DNA of 64,000 nt, from assembly GCA_026315105.1 (NCBI GenBank), contig CM048748.1, forward strand, positions 20,493,078-20,557,077, given 5' to 3'. This DNA is from Locusta migratoria. Lineage: Eukaryota; Arthropoda; Insecta; Orthoptera; Acrididae. A program made the translations under genes and the position numbers. Positions 10,638-22,100 of the stretch are shown one piece after another (positions within the stretch are counted from its first letter, which is position 1; each line of letters opens with the position of its first letter). The notes under the pieces are model-generated. The model made no database searches, was not told where the DNA came from, and worked only from the letters and a program-made list of their open reading frames with translations.

Positions 10638-11703
10638 CTAAAACCTCTGGCCTAAGAGCTTAGGCCAGAGTCGGGAACGTTCACAAAATTGTAAAACGTT
10701 CGTCACACTCGCCTCGTCGTCAGCTAAAACAATGGGTAGGACATGACCAAGATTAGCCGCTGCCCTCTCCACACGATATAAAATACACTCAATTAAAATG
10801 TGGCTTATGGTGATTTGCACACCACAAGCATCACAAATCGGTGGATTCTCCCGACGGAATAAAAAGCTGTGGGTCAAAGGGCTGTGTCCAATGCGAAGTC
10901 GCGTCAGTGTCACTTCGAAACGTCTGCATGGCTGGCAGGAGGTTCGCCACGGTCGGACAGTTGGTTTAACCAACCGCAGTTTATTACCTGTCGCTGCCAG
11001 CCACGTCTCCTCCCACAACTGAAGGGACCTCTGGCGCAGCACCGAGTAGACGTCCCGCAAGGGAATGGCACACTCCGTGACATTTGGGTCACCGCAGGCC
11101 GCCTTGGCAGCCACATCAGCCGCTTCATTTCCGCATATCCCAACATGCCCAGGTACCCAAAGAAATGACACCTCTTTACCCCGCCGTTGGAGGAGGTAAA
11201 GTTGGTCATGGATCAATTGTGATATAGGTTCAGCCGGGTACATGACCAGCAGTGACTGGAGGGCACTAAGGGAATATGAGCAGAGTAGAAATTTTTTACT
11301 TCGACCACGACGGATGTATTCCAGTGCCTGGAGGATAGCATGCAGCTCTGCCGAAAAAACTGAGTAGGCAGCGGGCAGGCGAATCCCTATCAGGTGACCT
11401 GGAAACACTGCAGAACACCCCACCGAGTCCTCTTGTTTCGATCCATCAGTGTACACAATTGTAAAATCACGATGCTTGTTTAAAATGTCGTAAAATTCTG
11501 ACCGAAACGTCATGTCCGGGGTGCAATCTTTTTTAAAACTGGTTAAATCTAAAAGGAGGCTGGGTCTCTGTAATAACCAAGGGGGATAACGACTCCATCC
11601 TCGACGCAAAACAGTAAAACCTGAAACACCCATATCTAAAAAACAGTCCGTAGCACGTATCCCAAAAGGCCTCGTAGCTCGAAGCCGATTACGATACACC
11701 TTT
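10638..11703 (-). CDS. RNase H domain and C-terminal end of I-clade ORF2 (3' half)
   Basis: An open frame of about 353 residues. The first 60 or so finish the region after the reverse transcriptase (RNRLRATRPFGIR). The RNase H core follows: FTIVYTDGSK, FSAELHAILQAL, SYSLSALQSL and WVPGHVGICGNEAAD. The Asp usually found in the 'SDS.SAL' block is Tyr here, so catalysis is doubtful. The end has ICDACGVQITISHILIEC, a Cys/His cluster typical of these LINEs. It begins without its own start codon because it is the severed half of ORF2. The likely role is removal of template RNA during reverse transcription. Confidence 0.85.
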
Positions 11704-11870
11704 CGGACTTCATTGAAGTTATTCCATCTGAGCCTTCGTCTGACCTAGCTCCAGACCTCATGGAGCTGGATCTCCCTCAGGGGCAACCCTCTCGCCCCAA
11801 TTCTGGACCTCCACCTCGTTCAGTGTCTCCGTCGCGGAAGAAAGAGAGGGTAAAGATCCAACCTCCCTGA
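11704..11870 (+). pseudogene. C-terminal end of I-clade ORF1 (gag-like)
   Basis: The frame reads SDFIEVIPSEPSSDLAPD, then a Pro/Ser-rich stretch, ending with KKERVKIQPP and TGA at 11868-11870. It stops three bases before the ORF2 start codon (tgataaatg), the tight ORF1/ORF2 spacing common in LINEs. Everything upstream is lost: the 5' truncation point is at the inversion junction near 11703. Confidence 0.65.
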
Positions 11871-11873
11871 TAA

Positions 11874-14512
11874 ATGGCCCCAGTACTGCAGTGGAACTTA
11901 CAGGGTTTCAGGACGCATGTGGAGGAACTCCGTATATTGACTCAGGGTAGACCAGTTTGTATCTGCCTCCAAGAGACTAACTTTAAATCAACAGACAACC
12001 CTGAGCTCCGTGGCTATGTACTCCACAAGAAGGACGACCTTAGTGGAGAGAGAGCGAGAGGCGGAGTGGCAATTTTTGCTAATACGGCGTATCACTCTGA
12101 GCCCCTCTCTCTCACTACACAGTTACAAGCCGTTGCAGTTTCCGTCTATGTGCGCCACCGTTTGACAGTGTGCTCCCTCTACCTGCCACCTCACAACACG
12201 TTTGATGTAGCGGCCCTCGAAGACCTTCTGATGCAGCTCCCCCACCCTTTTATCCTCTGTGGGGATTTTAATGCACACAACGTGCTTTGGGGCTCTGCTA
12301 GAACCTGCCCCAGGGGTCGAGCGACCGAGAGGCTTCTCTTGTCATCGAGTGCACATTTATTGAACACGGGACAGCCCACACATTTTTGTACTGCAACGGG
12401 GTCGTTCTCAGCCATAGATCTCTCGCTTTGTTCTCCAGCCCTCGCCCACTCTACACACTGGGAAGTGGTCGATGACCTGCATGGTAGTGACCATTTCCCC
12501 ATCTGGCTTCACCTGCCAGACGGTGTAGAGCCTGAATGCAGACCATCTCATTGGGTGATCAGTAAAGCCGACTGGACATTGTTCAGCCAACTCGCTGAAC
12601 TAGAAATTCGTGGCAATGTCCAGGAATGGGTGGACTGTATCACTCAAACTAAACACAGTGCGGCTGATGCATCTATGCCGATGTCGTTAGGACGACCAAA
12701 ACGGCAGCCTGTCCCTTGGTGGACGGTCGAGTGTCGCTCAGCGATTAGGGCCAGGCGTGCAGCTCTGCGTAGATTTAAGAGTCGGCCAACTGCAAACAAC
12801 CTCGCGGCCTTTCGGATGGCGAGGGCAAAATGTCGCCAAATTATACGAGAGAGCCGAAAGAGATCTTGGCAACAGTTCCTGAGTACCGTTACCCGCTCCA
12901 CTAAAAGTTCCACTGTATGGGAGACCATACGGAGGATTTCTGGGAAAGGGGGGAGGTGTCCAGTGACTGCTATCATGGGGAATGGCGTTCTCCACACCAG
13001 CCCGCGAGAAATTGCCCAGACCATGGCTATGTATTTTGCCAATGTTACAGCTACTGACAATCAGGATCCGGTATTCCAGCGCCACAGAGTGGTAGCTGAG
13101 AAGAGCAATTTGGACTTCAGGTCCACTGGTCATCAGGATTACAACTACCCTTTCACACTGTGGGAGCTGGATTCTGCTTTGTCTGTGGCGCATGACACAT
13201 CCCCTGGCAATGATAGCATCCACTACAGTATGCTGAGGCACCTAACACAGCGAAATAAAGAAGTCCTCCTGAATCTTTTTAATGCCATTTGGTCGTCAGG
13301 TCACTTTCCTGATTCGTGGAGAGAAGCAATTTTAATCCCCCTTCTAAAACCTGGGAAAGATCGTACGTGCCCAAGCAGCTATCGTAGTGTTGCCCTTACT
13401 AGTTGCATTGGAAAAACCTTAGAGCGGATGGTCAACCGCCGCCTTGTCTGGATGTTGGAATCCAGGCAGCTCCTTAGTCGCTTCCAGTGTGGGTTCAGGA
13501 GGTATCGTTCCACCTTCGATAACCTGGCCTCTCTGGAGGCGGCTATCCAACAGGCTTTCCTGCGACGTCACCACCTTTTGGGCGTATTTTTTGATATCGA
13601 GAAGGCCTACGATACTACTTGGCGGCGTCTTATACTTCAGCAGCTTCACGACTGGGGATTTAGAGGTTGTCTTCCCATTTTTATTCGGTCTTTCCTTTCT
13701 GCACGTTATTTTCGGTATCGCGTTGGTGGCGTGCTCTCTGACCGCTTTGAGCAAGAGAATGGTGTCCCTCAGGGTAGTGTTTTAAGTGTGACGTTGTTCG
13801 CTATTGCTATTAACGGTATTACTTCTGTTGTGAAACGTCCTGTCCAGTGTTCCCTGTTTGTTGATGACTTCTCTGTCTTCTGTTCTTCCTCCAGCCTTGC
13901 AACGACAACACGTCAGTTGCAGCTCACTCTCCAACGGCTGGACGAATGGGCACAGAAGACCGGTTTTAAATTTTCAACCGAGAAGTCTGTGTGTGTTCTT
14001 TTTAACCGTTCACGTTCTATTTTTAACTTACCCGAACTACGGATGAGGGACACTGTTCTGAATTTTAAAGACACTGTGCGTTTTCTGGGTCTTACATTTG
14101 ACTGTAAGCTTACTTGGTTGCCACATCTTAAAGACTGGAAGAGGCGGTGCCTCAAAGCTCTCAGTATTTTAAAGTGTCTAAGTCACACCTCATGGGGAGC
14201 TGACAGGACTCGTCTGCTCCAGTTTTATAGAGCTTTTGTACGATCCCGACTTGATTACGGCTGCACGGTGTATGGATCTGCAAGACCTTCCTACCTCAAA
14301 ATGTTGGACGTGGTGCACCATGAAGGGATTCGGTTGGCTACCGGGGCATTTCGAACCAGCCCTATACCAAGCCTTTGCGCCGAGGCTGCTGAGCCACCGC
14401 TTTCCATACGGCGACAGCTCCTCATGGTGCGTCAGGCGTATGCAGCGTTGTCCACCCCGTATACACCTGCTTACGATACTGTTGCTCGGCCGCCTATGGA
14501 ACGGTTGCTTCG
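11874..14512 (+). CDS. I-clade LINE ORF2: AP-type endonuclease and reverse transcriptase (5' half)
   Basis: This 879-residue part is open without stops or frameshifts, and translation continues 12 more codons into flanking mariner DNA, ending at 14549. Residues 1-230 are an exonuclease-endonuclease-phosphatase fold: WNLQGF (7-12), CLQETNF with Glu34, GDFNAHN (130-136) and SDHFPIW (near 205). Residues about 480-760 are the reverse transcriptase: LIPLLKPGKD, RSVALTSCIGKTLER, FFDIEKAYD with Asp574, NGVPQGSVLS, and LFVDDF (662-665) in place of the commoner YADD. RFLGLTFDCKLTW and LDYGCTVYGSAR follow. Such proteins nick target DNA and copy the RNA at the nick. All catalytic residues I can place are present, but the RNase H half is inverted and separated, so this copy cannot make the full protein. 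Jockey is an alternative clade, although the linked RNase H favours I. Confidence 0.9.
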
Positions 14513-14580
14513 TATCCGTCTCAGAAATTCTTGGCCGCTTTCAGCATAACGTGTAGGTACCAATATTTTGTTCTTCAGCA
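14513..14580 (-). pseudogene. Mariner transposase, upstream remnant beyond the insertion
   Basis: On the minus strand this reads RYAESGQEFLRRI, which runs directly into VTGDETW at 10380 once the inserted LINE and one copy of tatccgtctcag are removed. The usual mariner order is 'Y..EG..FL.RIVTGDETW'. Further upstream (above about 14580) the match fades and I could not find the right terminus. Confidence 0.7.
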
Positions 14581-14649
14581 AAAACTACACAAAAGAGACG
14601 AATCATCTCTCTCTGTTGTTGTAGTACAAAGTCTCCCGTTGTACACCAT

Positions 14650-14900
14650 AGCAGTTCCGTGTCGATAGCTATAAGAGGATGGAAGATATAGTGGTTGAAA
14701 GTCGTCTGCTTTTATAAAACTCTATCTAAACATCAGCGATGACTTTTGACGCAATAATAGCAAAGAGGTTATATATAGCGTAACGTCATCTATGGCGTAA
14801 CGTGATGCACATTCTTCAGTTGTTTTTCCGCAACAAGCGTAAGAATAAAGAAAAATAAGTGCATATTGCAGTTTGAAAAGTAAAAGTACCAAGAAAGATG
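14650..14900 (+). mobile_element. Degenerate Helitron fragment
   Basis: It matches the interior of the Helitrons described below, most clearly gataagct-type sequence, ggaagatat, gttgaaagtcgtc and the block around gcgtaacgtgatgc. Compare 53876-54010. No terminus is present and identity is much lower than among the other copies, so it is an old relic. Confidence 0.55.
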
Positions 14901-15200
14901 CCAAAGCGTAAGAAAGAAATTTCGCGTTCTCGATCCGTTTCTAAAAGAAAACGGCGCTGAAAAGGGAACCTACAGACGATAGAAACTTGAAATTTGTAGG
15001 CGTTGTTTATTTTACGCAGTAGGCATCAGCGATTTTTCGATATTGCCGTTCGTAACAGCATGAAATAGGGCATGAACGGTTTCTTGAAAATATGTCGCTA
15101 TTCAGGAAATTCTGAAGCAAGAAATAAAAAAAACTTCAGCTTTAGATTTTTTTTGGATTTTAAAAACACGTGTTTTTATATTTTTGGAAATTCAACCATT
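14901..15200. other. Unassigned AT-rich stretch
   Basis: Nothing recognisable apart from A/T-rich low complexity near 15120-15210. Confidence 0.35.
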
Positions 15201-15212
15201 AAGCGGGTGAAA

Positions 15213-15374
15213 AAAAAATCAGATGTTTGTAAATCTATCGGACGAAACTGCGTGGTCATGAGTCCGTAGCTTACATAGTACTTAAACTAAGGTAAACTAA
15301 CCTAAGGACAAACACACACACACACACACCCATGCCCCAGGGAGGACTCGAACCTCCGACGGCGAGCAACCGCG
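15213..15374 (-). mobile_element. tRNA-derived SINE, subfamily B, 5'-truncated
   Basis: An antisense copy whose 3' end reads tgtttgtaaatctatcggac, the mark of the second subfamily. It has a (CA)n stretch at 15309-15328 and the reverse B box ctcgaacctccga. A 12-bp target duplication, aagcgggtgaaa, lies at 15201-15212 and 15375-15386. Confidence 0.85.
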
Positions 15375-15386
15375 AAGCGGGTGAAA

Positions 15387-15705
15387 TAAGGGAAATCTTT
15401 TAAGGATGCTAAGTACTAAGACTATTTTGATGCTAGAAATGCGAAAATTTGTATTTGGAACCATGATTAGAATTTTTTAAAATGTGTTTCGGGATGTTTT
15501 GAATTCTGCCGTCAATAGTGCAATAGGGGGTTGCAAGTTGTATCAAAATACTTGATTAGGGAAACATTTTAAAGATAAATCTCTGAAAATTTATATTCAG
15601 AAGTAGAAACTACCAATGCAGACCATCCAGTCTACGCGTGGGAAGTAGCGGGAAATTAAACTATTCTGATATAATTTCCTAGGCTTCCATGGGCGGTGTC
15701 ATTTT
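15387..15705. other. Unassigned stretch
   Basis: AT-rich. No coding motif, tRNA-like sequence or inverted terminus is evident. Confidence 0.35.
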
Positions 15706-16027
15706 GAGTAAAACAATTCTGGGTAATAGGCCGCGTCATTTTTTAAACGATTTACAAACGAATTGCCGACGTTTCGACCACTGTGCAGTGTTCTCTTCAG
15801 GGCTATTAACTGTTGGATACTGCTGAATGTATACCCTTACATACTGTGATTTTTTGTTTGCCTGTTATCTGATTTTTTTAAAATTGACGGAATATAAGGG
15901 TACACATTCAGCAGCTTTCAACAGTTAACAGCCCTGAAGAGAACTACTGCACAGTGGTCGAAACGCTGGCAATTCCTTTGCTAAATGTTTAAAAATGATG
16001 CGTCCTAATACCCAGAATTGTTTTATT
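15706..16027. mobile_element. Foldback element
   Basis: Inverted arms of about 145 bp: aaaacaattctgggtaat at 15709 against its complement ending at 16025, including cgtttcgaccactgtgcag in both arms. The centre (15850-15890) is AT-rich. No protein is encoded. A related terminus (ttctgggtatt) is found in the foldback at 17767. Confidence 0.75.
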
Positions 16028-16375
16028 CGAACCTTAAGGCCCTTTTACACGATCCACTTTCTTGCGAAAATCGACTACTAGAAGCGTGGACGATTTTTCG
16101 CCGTCGTGTAAATCAGGGGCCAACCACGACACGAGTGCGACTATGACGTCAATAATCTTTCGATTATGCCGAGTTCTAAATCTTTGAGTGCCGTGAACAC
16201 TGCGCATGCGCAGAAGCTGCGGCTGCATTGCCCAGCAGAAGACGCGAGGCTCGTAGTAAGTAGTACAGTACGGAATAAAAATGTAGTGGGCCATCACTGG
16301 CATTTTGACTTCCGGTTTTCCATCGGAATAATACAAAGCATGTTGATTGTGGATTACTTTTTATTTTCTGTAGAA

Positions 16376-16858
16376 ATGGAGTGGACGAAGGAAAGCGTTA
16401 AGGCTGTTATTTCAGCTTATAAAGAGGAGAGAGCCCTCATAAATACAGAACATCATTTATATCACAATAAGGTAATTTTAACCGCCTTTAGTATTATTTG
16501 CGATCTTTGTGTGATACGATGACTGAAGATACTCATTGAAAACATCATATATTTTCTAGAATGCTCGGAAAGAAATGCTCAAAGTATCAGCCCGATAGTT
16601 ACAGCTGAAGACTGTAAAACTACATTTGGCACTCTGTGGTCACAATACGGCGCGGAGTTAAAAAAAAAAAAAAATAAATAAATAAATAAATAAATAAAAA
16701 ATAAAAAAAAAATTAAAAAAAAAAAAATTCGCCAGAGCGAAAAGAGTGGGTGTTCTGCAGAATATGTTTACCTTCCTAAAGTGTGGTGGTTTGAACAACT
16801 TGTCGAAACACGACTTGTTCATTCGTACGAAGTTCCTCAATTGCCTCTGGGTCTTTAG
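16376..16858 (+). pseudogene. MADF-domain protein gene fragment, possibly with an intron
   Basis: A first segment (16376-16471) reads MEWTKESVKAVISAYKEE, then EHHLYHNK. A GT follows at 16472 and a tattttctag acceptor ends at 16559. The next segment reads NAQSISPIVTAEDCKTTFGT and then LWSQYGAELKK. After an A/T low-complexity run (16659-16729) comes SGCSAEYVYLPKVWWFEQL, ending at TAG 16856. The order 'W...Y....LW...H..Y.NK', 'TAEDCK..F.TL...Y', 'Y.P..W.F..L' matches a MADF DNA-binding domain. The reading phase across the proposed intron does not join cleanly, so a one-base change or a wrong splice site is likely. MADF/Myb-like proteins accompany some PIF/Harbinger transposons, but a host gene fragment is possible. 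Confidence 0.55.
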
Positions 16859-17766
16859 CTCGCAATTTGTTCACGAGCATTCCGTACATCCCCCTTCCTC
16901 GATAGCATCGAAACGCTTCTCTACCCGCCTCTGCGCTGTTTCTTTTTGCCTTCCTACAAAGCGGTGGCGATTACTACTGTTGCTGCAATCAGTACCACAA
17001 GATTTTCATAAAAGGTTGTGATTAAAATGCAAATCAGCGCACTAAGTATTACGTCGACAACCACAGCGCTAAGACCGCACAGCACACAGCGCACTATTTA
17101 TTTGCAAAGCCATTTAATGCAAATCCTAAACTAATAGTATTAATGTAGTAAGTTGAGCTGAATAAAGAACTAGTGCTGAATAAAGAACTAGGCATATGAG
17201 AGGTTATTAGATTTTTTAATGTGTATATAAGTATGATGCAGAGGTAGATCGAATAACTTTAGACACTTATCAGGTGGTGACTGTATTTCGTACTTTGTAC
17301 TTCGATATTTGATCGAATGTTACCTACTCAATCACTTTTAAGAGGTACTATCTCAGCTGAAAAGTAATGTGAGAATGAACTGCCTATTTAAAGTTCTGTG
17401 GGTTATTACAATTATTCAGACTCAGATTCGAACAAGTTGAAAGAAAAATTCTATGTAATATGGAAAAGAATATAGACAAAATTGTGCTATACAAAAAGGC
17501 GTGCGAAAAGTTCAGCGTTGTCGGCGAAAAGTGAATACGTGAATAAAGTAATAATCGCACTCTCTGCCGCTTTACAAGTTTAATGTAATCATCTTATGCA
17601 AATAACTCGATGCAAAATCGCACCATCTTGTCAGAAGTCTTACATTCCTAAATTTCGTGTCTATGCAGACGTATTTCTGAAATTAGGTAACTTCATTCAT
17701 TCTTTTAAGGATACTTTTTAAACAGACTCTAATAGTGCATAATTTTTTTAAAACAAACATGTGGTT
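16859..17766. other. Unassigned stretch
   Basis: About 0.9 kb without recognisable features. There is a small direct repeat (gaataaagaactag twice at about 17160-17190). Confidence 0.35.
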
Positions 17767-19241
17767 GTTGACAAACCTCTTCTGGGTATTGTACCGCATC
17801 TTCAATATATCAAATATTTCACCGACGTTTCGCCCACTATTGCAAGCGGCCATCTCCTGGGTGTTACGTTTACTGCTGGATAAGGGAAAACTGGTGTCTT
17901 AAATATTAAATGTTGCCAGTTATGATTGGTAGTTTCAGATCTCTTTCATTGGTGTTTGCTTTATTTCTTTCTATTGGTGGAAAAGGAAGTCCTTGATTGG
18001 TGTTTACGTTAATGTTTGCCATTGGTTGAAACTGGCGAATGAGGAACGCTGGTAGCAAATACGTGGTTTGCTCTGTGTACGCGCGGTCGCTGTTGTCTCC
18101 TGGTCAATATATTTGATACTAGCTGAAAACCCGGCGTTGCCCGGGTATTTATTTATTTATTCGAGCCTAGAGTTAGTACTTTTCCTATCCACTTTCTGTC
18201 CATCTCCTTTTTTCTAAAAACATGTTACATTTAACAGAGAATATATATGAAATAAGAAATCACACGTAAAAATGCACTCGTTTCGAAGAATCCAAAAACG
18301 AAATTCAACAATAATGATTGAAATAATATCACAGACCGATCACTTGCTGTAATGCGCGAAACGAAAAAACGATTTTTTTTAAAGAGATGTATTAAAAGAA
18401 ATTTGTTTTTTACTGCTTTATTTATTTATTCTAATATTTCCTTATTCGTATGCTTATCCTTACAGAGAAAGAGCTGAAGACATTGTAGCATGCACAGACC
18501 AAAGATATGATCTGTGACATCACGTTTCGCTGTATGTAACCTCTTTGCTATAGAGTCGCGAACGTCATCGCTGGTCTTCAGTCCGATTTTTTTTTAATAA
18601 TTTGACGACTTTCAACCACCATATCTTGCACCTCATTATAGCTATCGGCGTGGAACTTTGGGGAACAATTACACACAGACCATTCGTTTGCGATCTGTAG
18701 TTTTCGCTGCAGAGCGAAATATTAACACAGACACACATGTAGAATTTTATATACACCGATAACTTTCCATCCTAATATACTCTGCCCTTTCATCATTATC
18801 CAACCCTCAAGCAACAATGCAACCAATAAAACCATTTTCAAAGAGTAAATATAATTTTCAAAGAGTCATTAGTGTTCCGCATTTCGCGTTATATTCTTCA
18901 AATTACTAAATATCTATCAGATCGCTATAAAACCGCGCCCAAAACATTCCTCAGGTATAAATTAGTAACTGTACAAATATTTAAGTCTCTGCGTCTTGTC
19001 GTTCGGACGTGATAAGCGTACACCGAACAGACATTCACATTAATATAAATAGATAAATAGCTATCCGATCGCCATAAAACCGTGCCTAAAGCTTTCCCCG
19101 GGTAGACATTAGTAACTGTACAAATTTTTAGCTTTTTATGTCCTGCGGTTCAGACGTGATAAAAATACACCGAACAGACATTCACATTTATAGATATAGA
19201 TATTGACGATGTGGTGCAATACCCAGAAGAGTTTTATCAAC
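17767..19241. mobile_element. Foldback element split by a Helitron
   Basis: The left arm begins gttgacaaacctcttctggg at 17767. The right arm, read in reverse from 19241, begins gttgataaaactcttctggg. The right arm is interrupted at 18118/19201 by the Helitron at 18119-19200. Without the Helitron the foldback is about 390 bp and the right arm reads through. Confidence 0.7.
18119..19200 (-). mobile_element. Non-autonomous Helitron with CCGGG hairpin terminus
   Basis: On the minus strand the element starts TC (19200, 19199) after a host A and ends in CTAG before a host T, the A|TC...CTAG|T rule of Helitrons. About 12 bp before the end is a hairpin, cccgggcaacgccggg. There is no target duplication, as expected for rolling-circle transposons. 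It encodes no Rep/helicase and shares more than 900 bp with the copies at 50104 and 53243. Confidence 0.85.
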
Positions 19242-19282
19242 AATGACAACTACCGCAGAAGCCTTCGTTTAGAAACATGCGG

Positions 19283-19473
19283 CCGGCCGCGGTGGCCGAG
19301 GGGACTGAGGCGCTTCAGTCACGGTCTGCACGGCCACTACGGTCGGGGGTTCGAATCCCCCCTCGGTCATGGATATTTGTGCCGTCCTAGTTCGTAAGTA
19401 GTTCATAAGTAGTTTGTAAGTTTAGGGGCTGATGACCCCGTAGTTAAGTCCCATAAATTATATAAACATTTGA
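19283..19473 (+). mobile_element. tRNA-derived SINE, subfamily A
   Basis: A sense copy with A box, B box (ggttcgaatcc) and the usual end taaacatttga. A 12-bp target duplication, agaaacatgcgg, lies at 19271-19282 and 19474-19485. Confidence 0.92.
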
Positions 19474-19485
19474 AGAAACATGCGG

Positions 19486-22100
19486 TTATTTTGTTCTTCA
19501 TTTTCCTCTTTTTGCGTCTCACATACTTCAAATCATAACTCCAGTATTGAGATTCTTCCCTGCAAACGTCGGCGATCAGCTGCTTCAGTTGGGGGCAGAT
19601 GCCTCACTTCTCCGCTACGGCGTGGTAGGGGCTTGTAGTCAACCGAGACAAGAAAGTCGCTCGTGTAAAGCCCTTCTATACGAGACGCACAAGGAAGTCG
19701 TTGTCAGCTACAGCGCCCCTTACGATAGACCGTCAAACTACAAAGCAGCGTTTAAACGGTACGCATTTATTGAGCCGTCTGCTTCACCCGTCTACTTCGT
19801 TTGCTGTCAAGTTACAGCAAACGAATAGCTGCGTTAACATCACTTTTCGAAACTGTAAGATATATTGTGATGATTAAAACATTTATTTGTGTTTTAGACT
19901 GCTACTGTGAAACTGTATTTGTTTTCGTGCAATTCATGTGCAACTTCGTCGCTCACACGCTTATGTATATGATGAACAAGTTCAGGTGTATATACATAGA
20001 CCTTTCACTTTGATGAAGCTTCAAATAATGCTCACCAAAAACAAATATCTCATCTGTTAATTACAGCATGTTTAAGGAAAAGTAACAAATATTTTAGAAG
20101 ATGGTAATAAAGACGATCTTCAATTAAAATTTCATATAACGTGTGTCCAATTTTTATTGGGTACAGAGTTACAGCTCTTGGTATGTACAACAATCTGATT
20201 TGGATATTTTGACTGATTCTTTAGTCGGTTGTTGGTAGATCAACATATTGACTTTTATTTAAATAACCGATTTTCGACGTAGTTTAAAGTCTGAATATGT
20301 CATAGAAAGCTGAAAACTGGGTAACAAAGAGGAAATGAACCTGTAGAACATACAGAAAAGTCTAATTTTAAGTAAGTGTGATGCTGTACTACCACGAACA
20401 GACGGATAAATCAGTGAAAATTTCTTGATTTACATTTGCTGTACTTTTTTTTGATTTCATATTAACAGCTATATATCTGTATTAAATAAAATTTGTACAC
20501 AGGTTATATTAAATTTTTAATGCAATTTGTCTATAGCATCACCTCCTAAAATACTTAAGACTGACTCGAATACTACGTTGCTCTGAGCAGGAGACAAGTA
20601 TACATTCTCAAACAAATTCCCGACTTGGCTTCGTTTGTCAGCTGCGTTGCCCATTCGGTCGCATGCGCATGCGCGAAGCACTTTCATACGCGTGAGAATA
20701 GGATCCATCCTATTCTGTCTACAAGCGATCGTATGCGTGCATCTTGTGCAAGTGGACGCGTCTACACTGTACGCGGACGGCGTGATCGATGCATCATGGG
20801 TAAGCTCGTAAGCCCTCACTCAAGGAGGTTAGAATAAGGGGAGATGGCGCTAAGCATCCTAGCAGTACTGTTCTTTGAAGCCTGTGGGCATGGCAATCCG
20901 CCATGTTGTTGTGACAAAAACATCCGTTATAGCCAAGTCCGTATTAAAAGTCGCTAGGTGCACTGTGTATACAATTTATGTTCTCTAGTTGGTTGATTCG
21001 GTATTACTGCAGTGTTTGTGATGCCAGACAAACATTTTCTCGTATCTCCTGTCCAAATCGTATTTAATTGAAGATTACAAAATGCTATGTCAGTAGTCAG
21101 TGTAATCGATCTCATGATGCGATTTTAATATTCCATAGGCAGTGGTATAGACATCACGTTATCTTTCTTCAGAAAACCCTCCAGTTGCTTGATATACTAC
21201 GATACTGTCAAGGAAAGTGGTACACGTCAGTACACACGTCCATAAGTGATAGTTTGCAGACGGCCAACACCAAAACACGTCAACAACACAGTGTATACCA
21301 GTCTATTGAGACAGTAAACACTTCTCATACAATAAGAAACTGGAGAAATTGCATTACTGTACGTTACTACCGGTACTGAAAGTTGATTTTCCGCTTGTCT
21401 AAGTATTTTTATTCTATTTGAATTCTTAACTGTAAGTAGCTTAAAAGTACTCGTCTAGGCTTATTGGCATCATGATGCATATAGCATGTAACTTATTACG
21501 ATTGTACTTCACTAATAATGCAACATGAAACACACGAACCAGGAGTAGGAAGTAAAGGTTTAATAAAGAATCGCGTGAATTAGTGAAGCTGCCCTGATTT
21601 CATTAATCATTAAAAGCATTTCCATTATTTTACCTGCAATGTTGAATCTAATTATCAGAAATTTCTTAAACGCTTTAATTATTTAATAAAGCGCCAACAT
21701 TAAGTGAAAGATTTTCATAACCTATCCATTGGTCACAAATTGTGGCTTCACTGCAAAGTTTTGAAGCACAAAAAGAACGAGGGTAGGTACAAATTCACAA
21801 TAAAAGTGACAACAAACACGTTAGAAAAGAAACCTACACATGAAATGTGATTCCTTTGGTTTTTGCGTTGCTGTCTGAACGATTTGTACTACCAAACACT
21901 ACACATGACACCATATTTATGAAGAAAAGATCCGAAAACGCGAGACACTTCTATTCACACAAGCTTAGACGTGCACTCTTCTGGTCGGAACAATATGGCA
22001 GCCGAATATTTTCGGTCGGCTTCACAGTCGTGACGTCATGCCCTCTCCTCTTATCTTTACCTCCATGCTCTCACTTCCCGTGTAGATAGGGCTTTAAAGG
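19486..22100. other. Long unassigned region
   Basis: About 2.6 kb with no coding region I can recognise. Short frames (for example 19547-19828 and 21068-21379) have no known motif. Around 20640-20790 there is a CpG-containing patch with gcatgcgcatgcgcg. This is the best candidate in the window for ordinary unique intergenic DNA. Confidence 0.4.

Larger units (their letters stand above)
10392..14512 (-). mobile_element. I-clade non-LTR retrotransposon with inverted 5' portion (twin-priming product)
   Basis: The 3' part (10392-11703) lies on the minus strand: RNase H-like domain, zinc-knuckle-like end, 3' UTR and a (TATCC)n tail. The 5' part (11704-14512) lies on the plus strand: ORF1 end and ORF2 with endonuclease and reverse transcriptase. 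ORF2 breaks off near RPPMERLL at 14512, and the minus frame resumes near VYRNRLRATRPFGIR at 11703, so the two halves meet at about the same point of one protein. A 12-bp duplication, tatccgtctcag, flanks the whole unit (10380-10391 and 14513-14524). This is the structure expected from twin priming during target-primed reverse transcription. The host site is a mariner transposase. Confidence 0.88.

Noticed and set aside
12191..13754. Long minus-strand frames inside the I-clade ORF2
   Set aside because: They are antisense shadows of a real 891-codon frame.
19203..19397. Open frames within SINE copies (for example 19203-19397, 51535-51744 and 63515-63721) giving similar Arg/Pro-rich peptides
   Set aside because: They are translations of the tRNA-derived head in repeated copies. 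The recurrence comes from the repeat, not from protein conservation.
16035..19675. A large Harbinger element from aaggcccttttacacg to cgtgtaaagcccttc
   Set aside because: The two ends are inverted and similar, but the expected TAA/TTA duplication is not clean and the interval contains unrelated insertions. The evidence is too weak to call.
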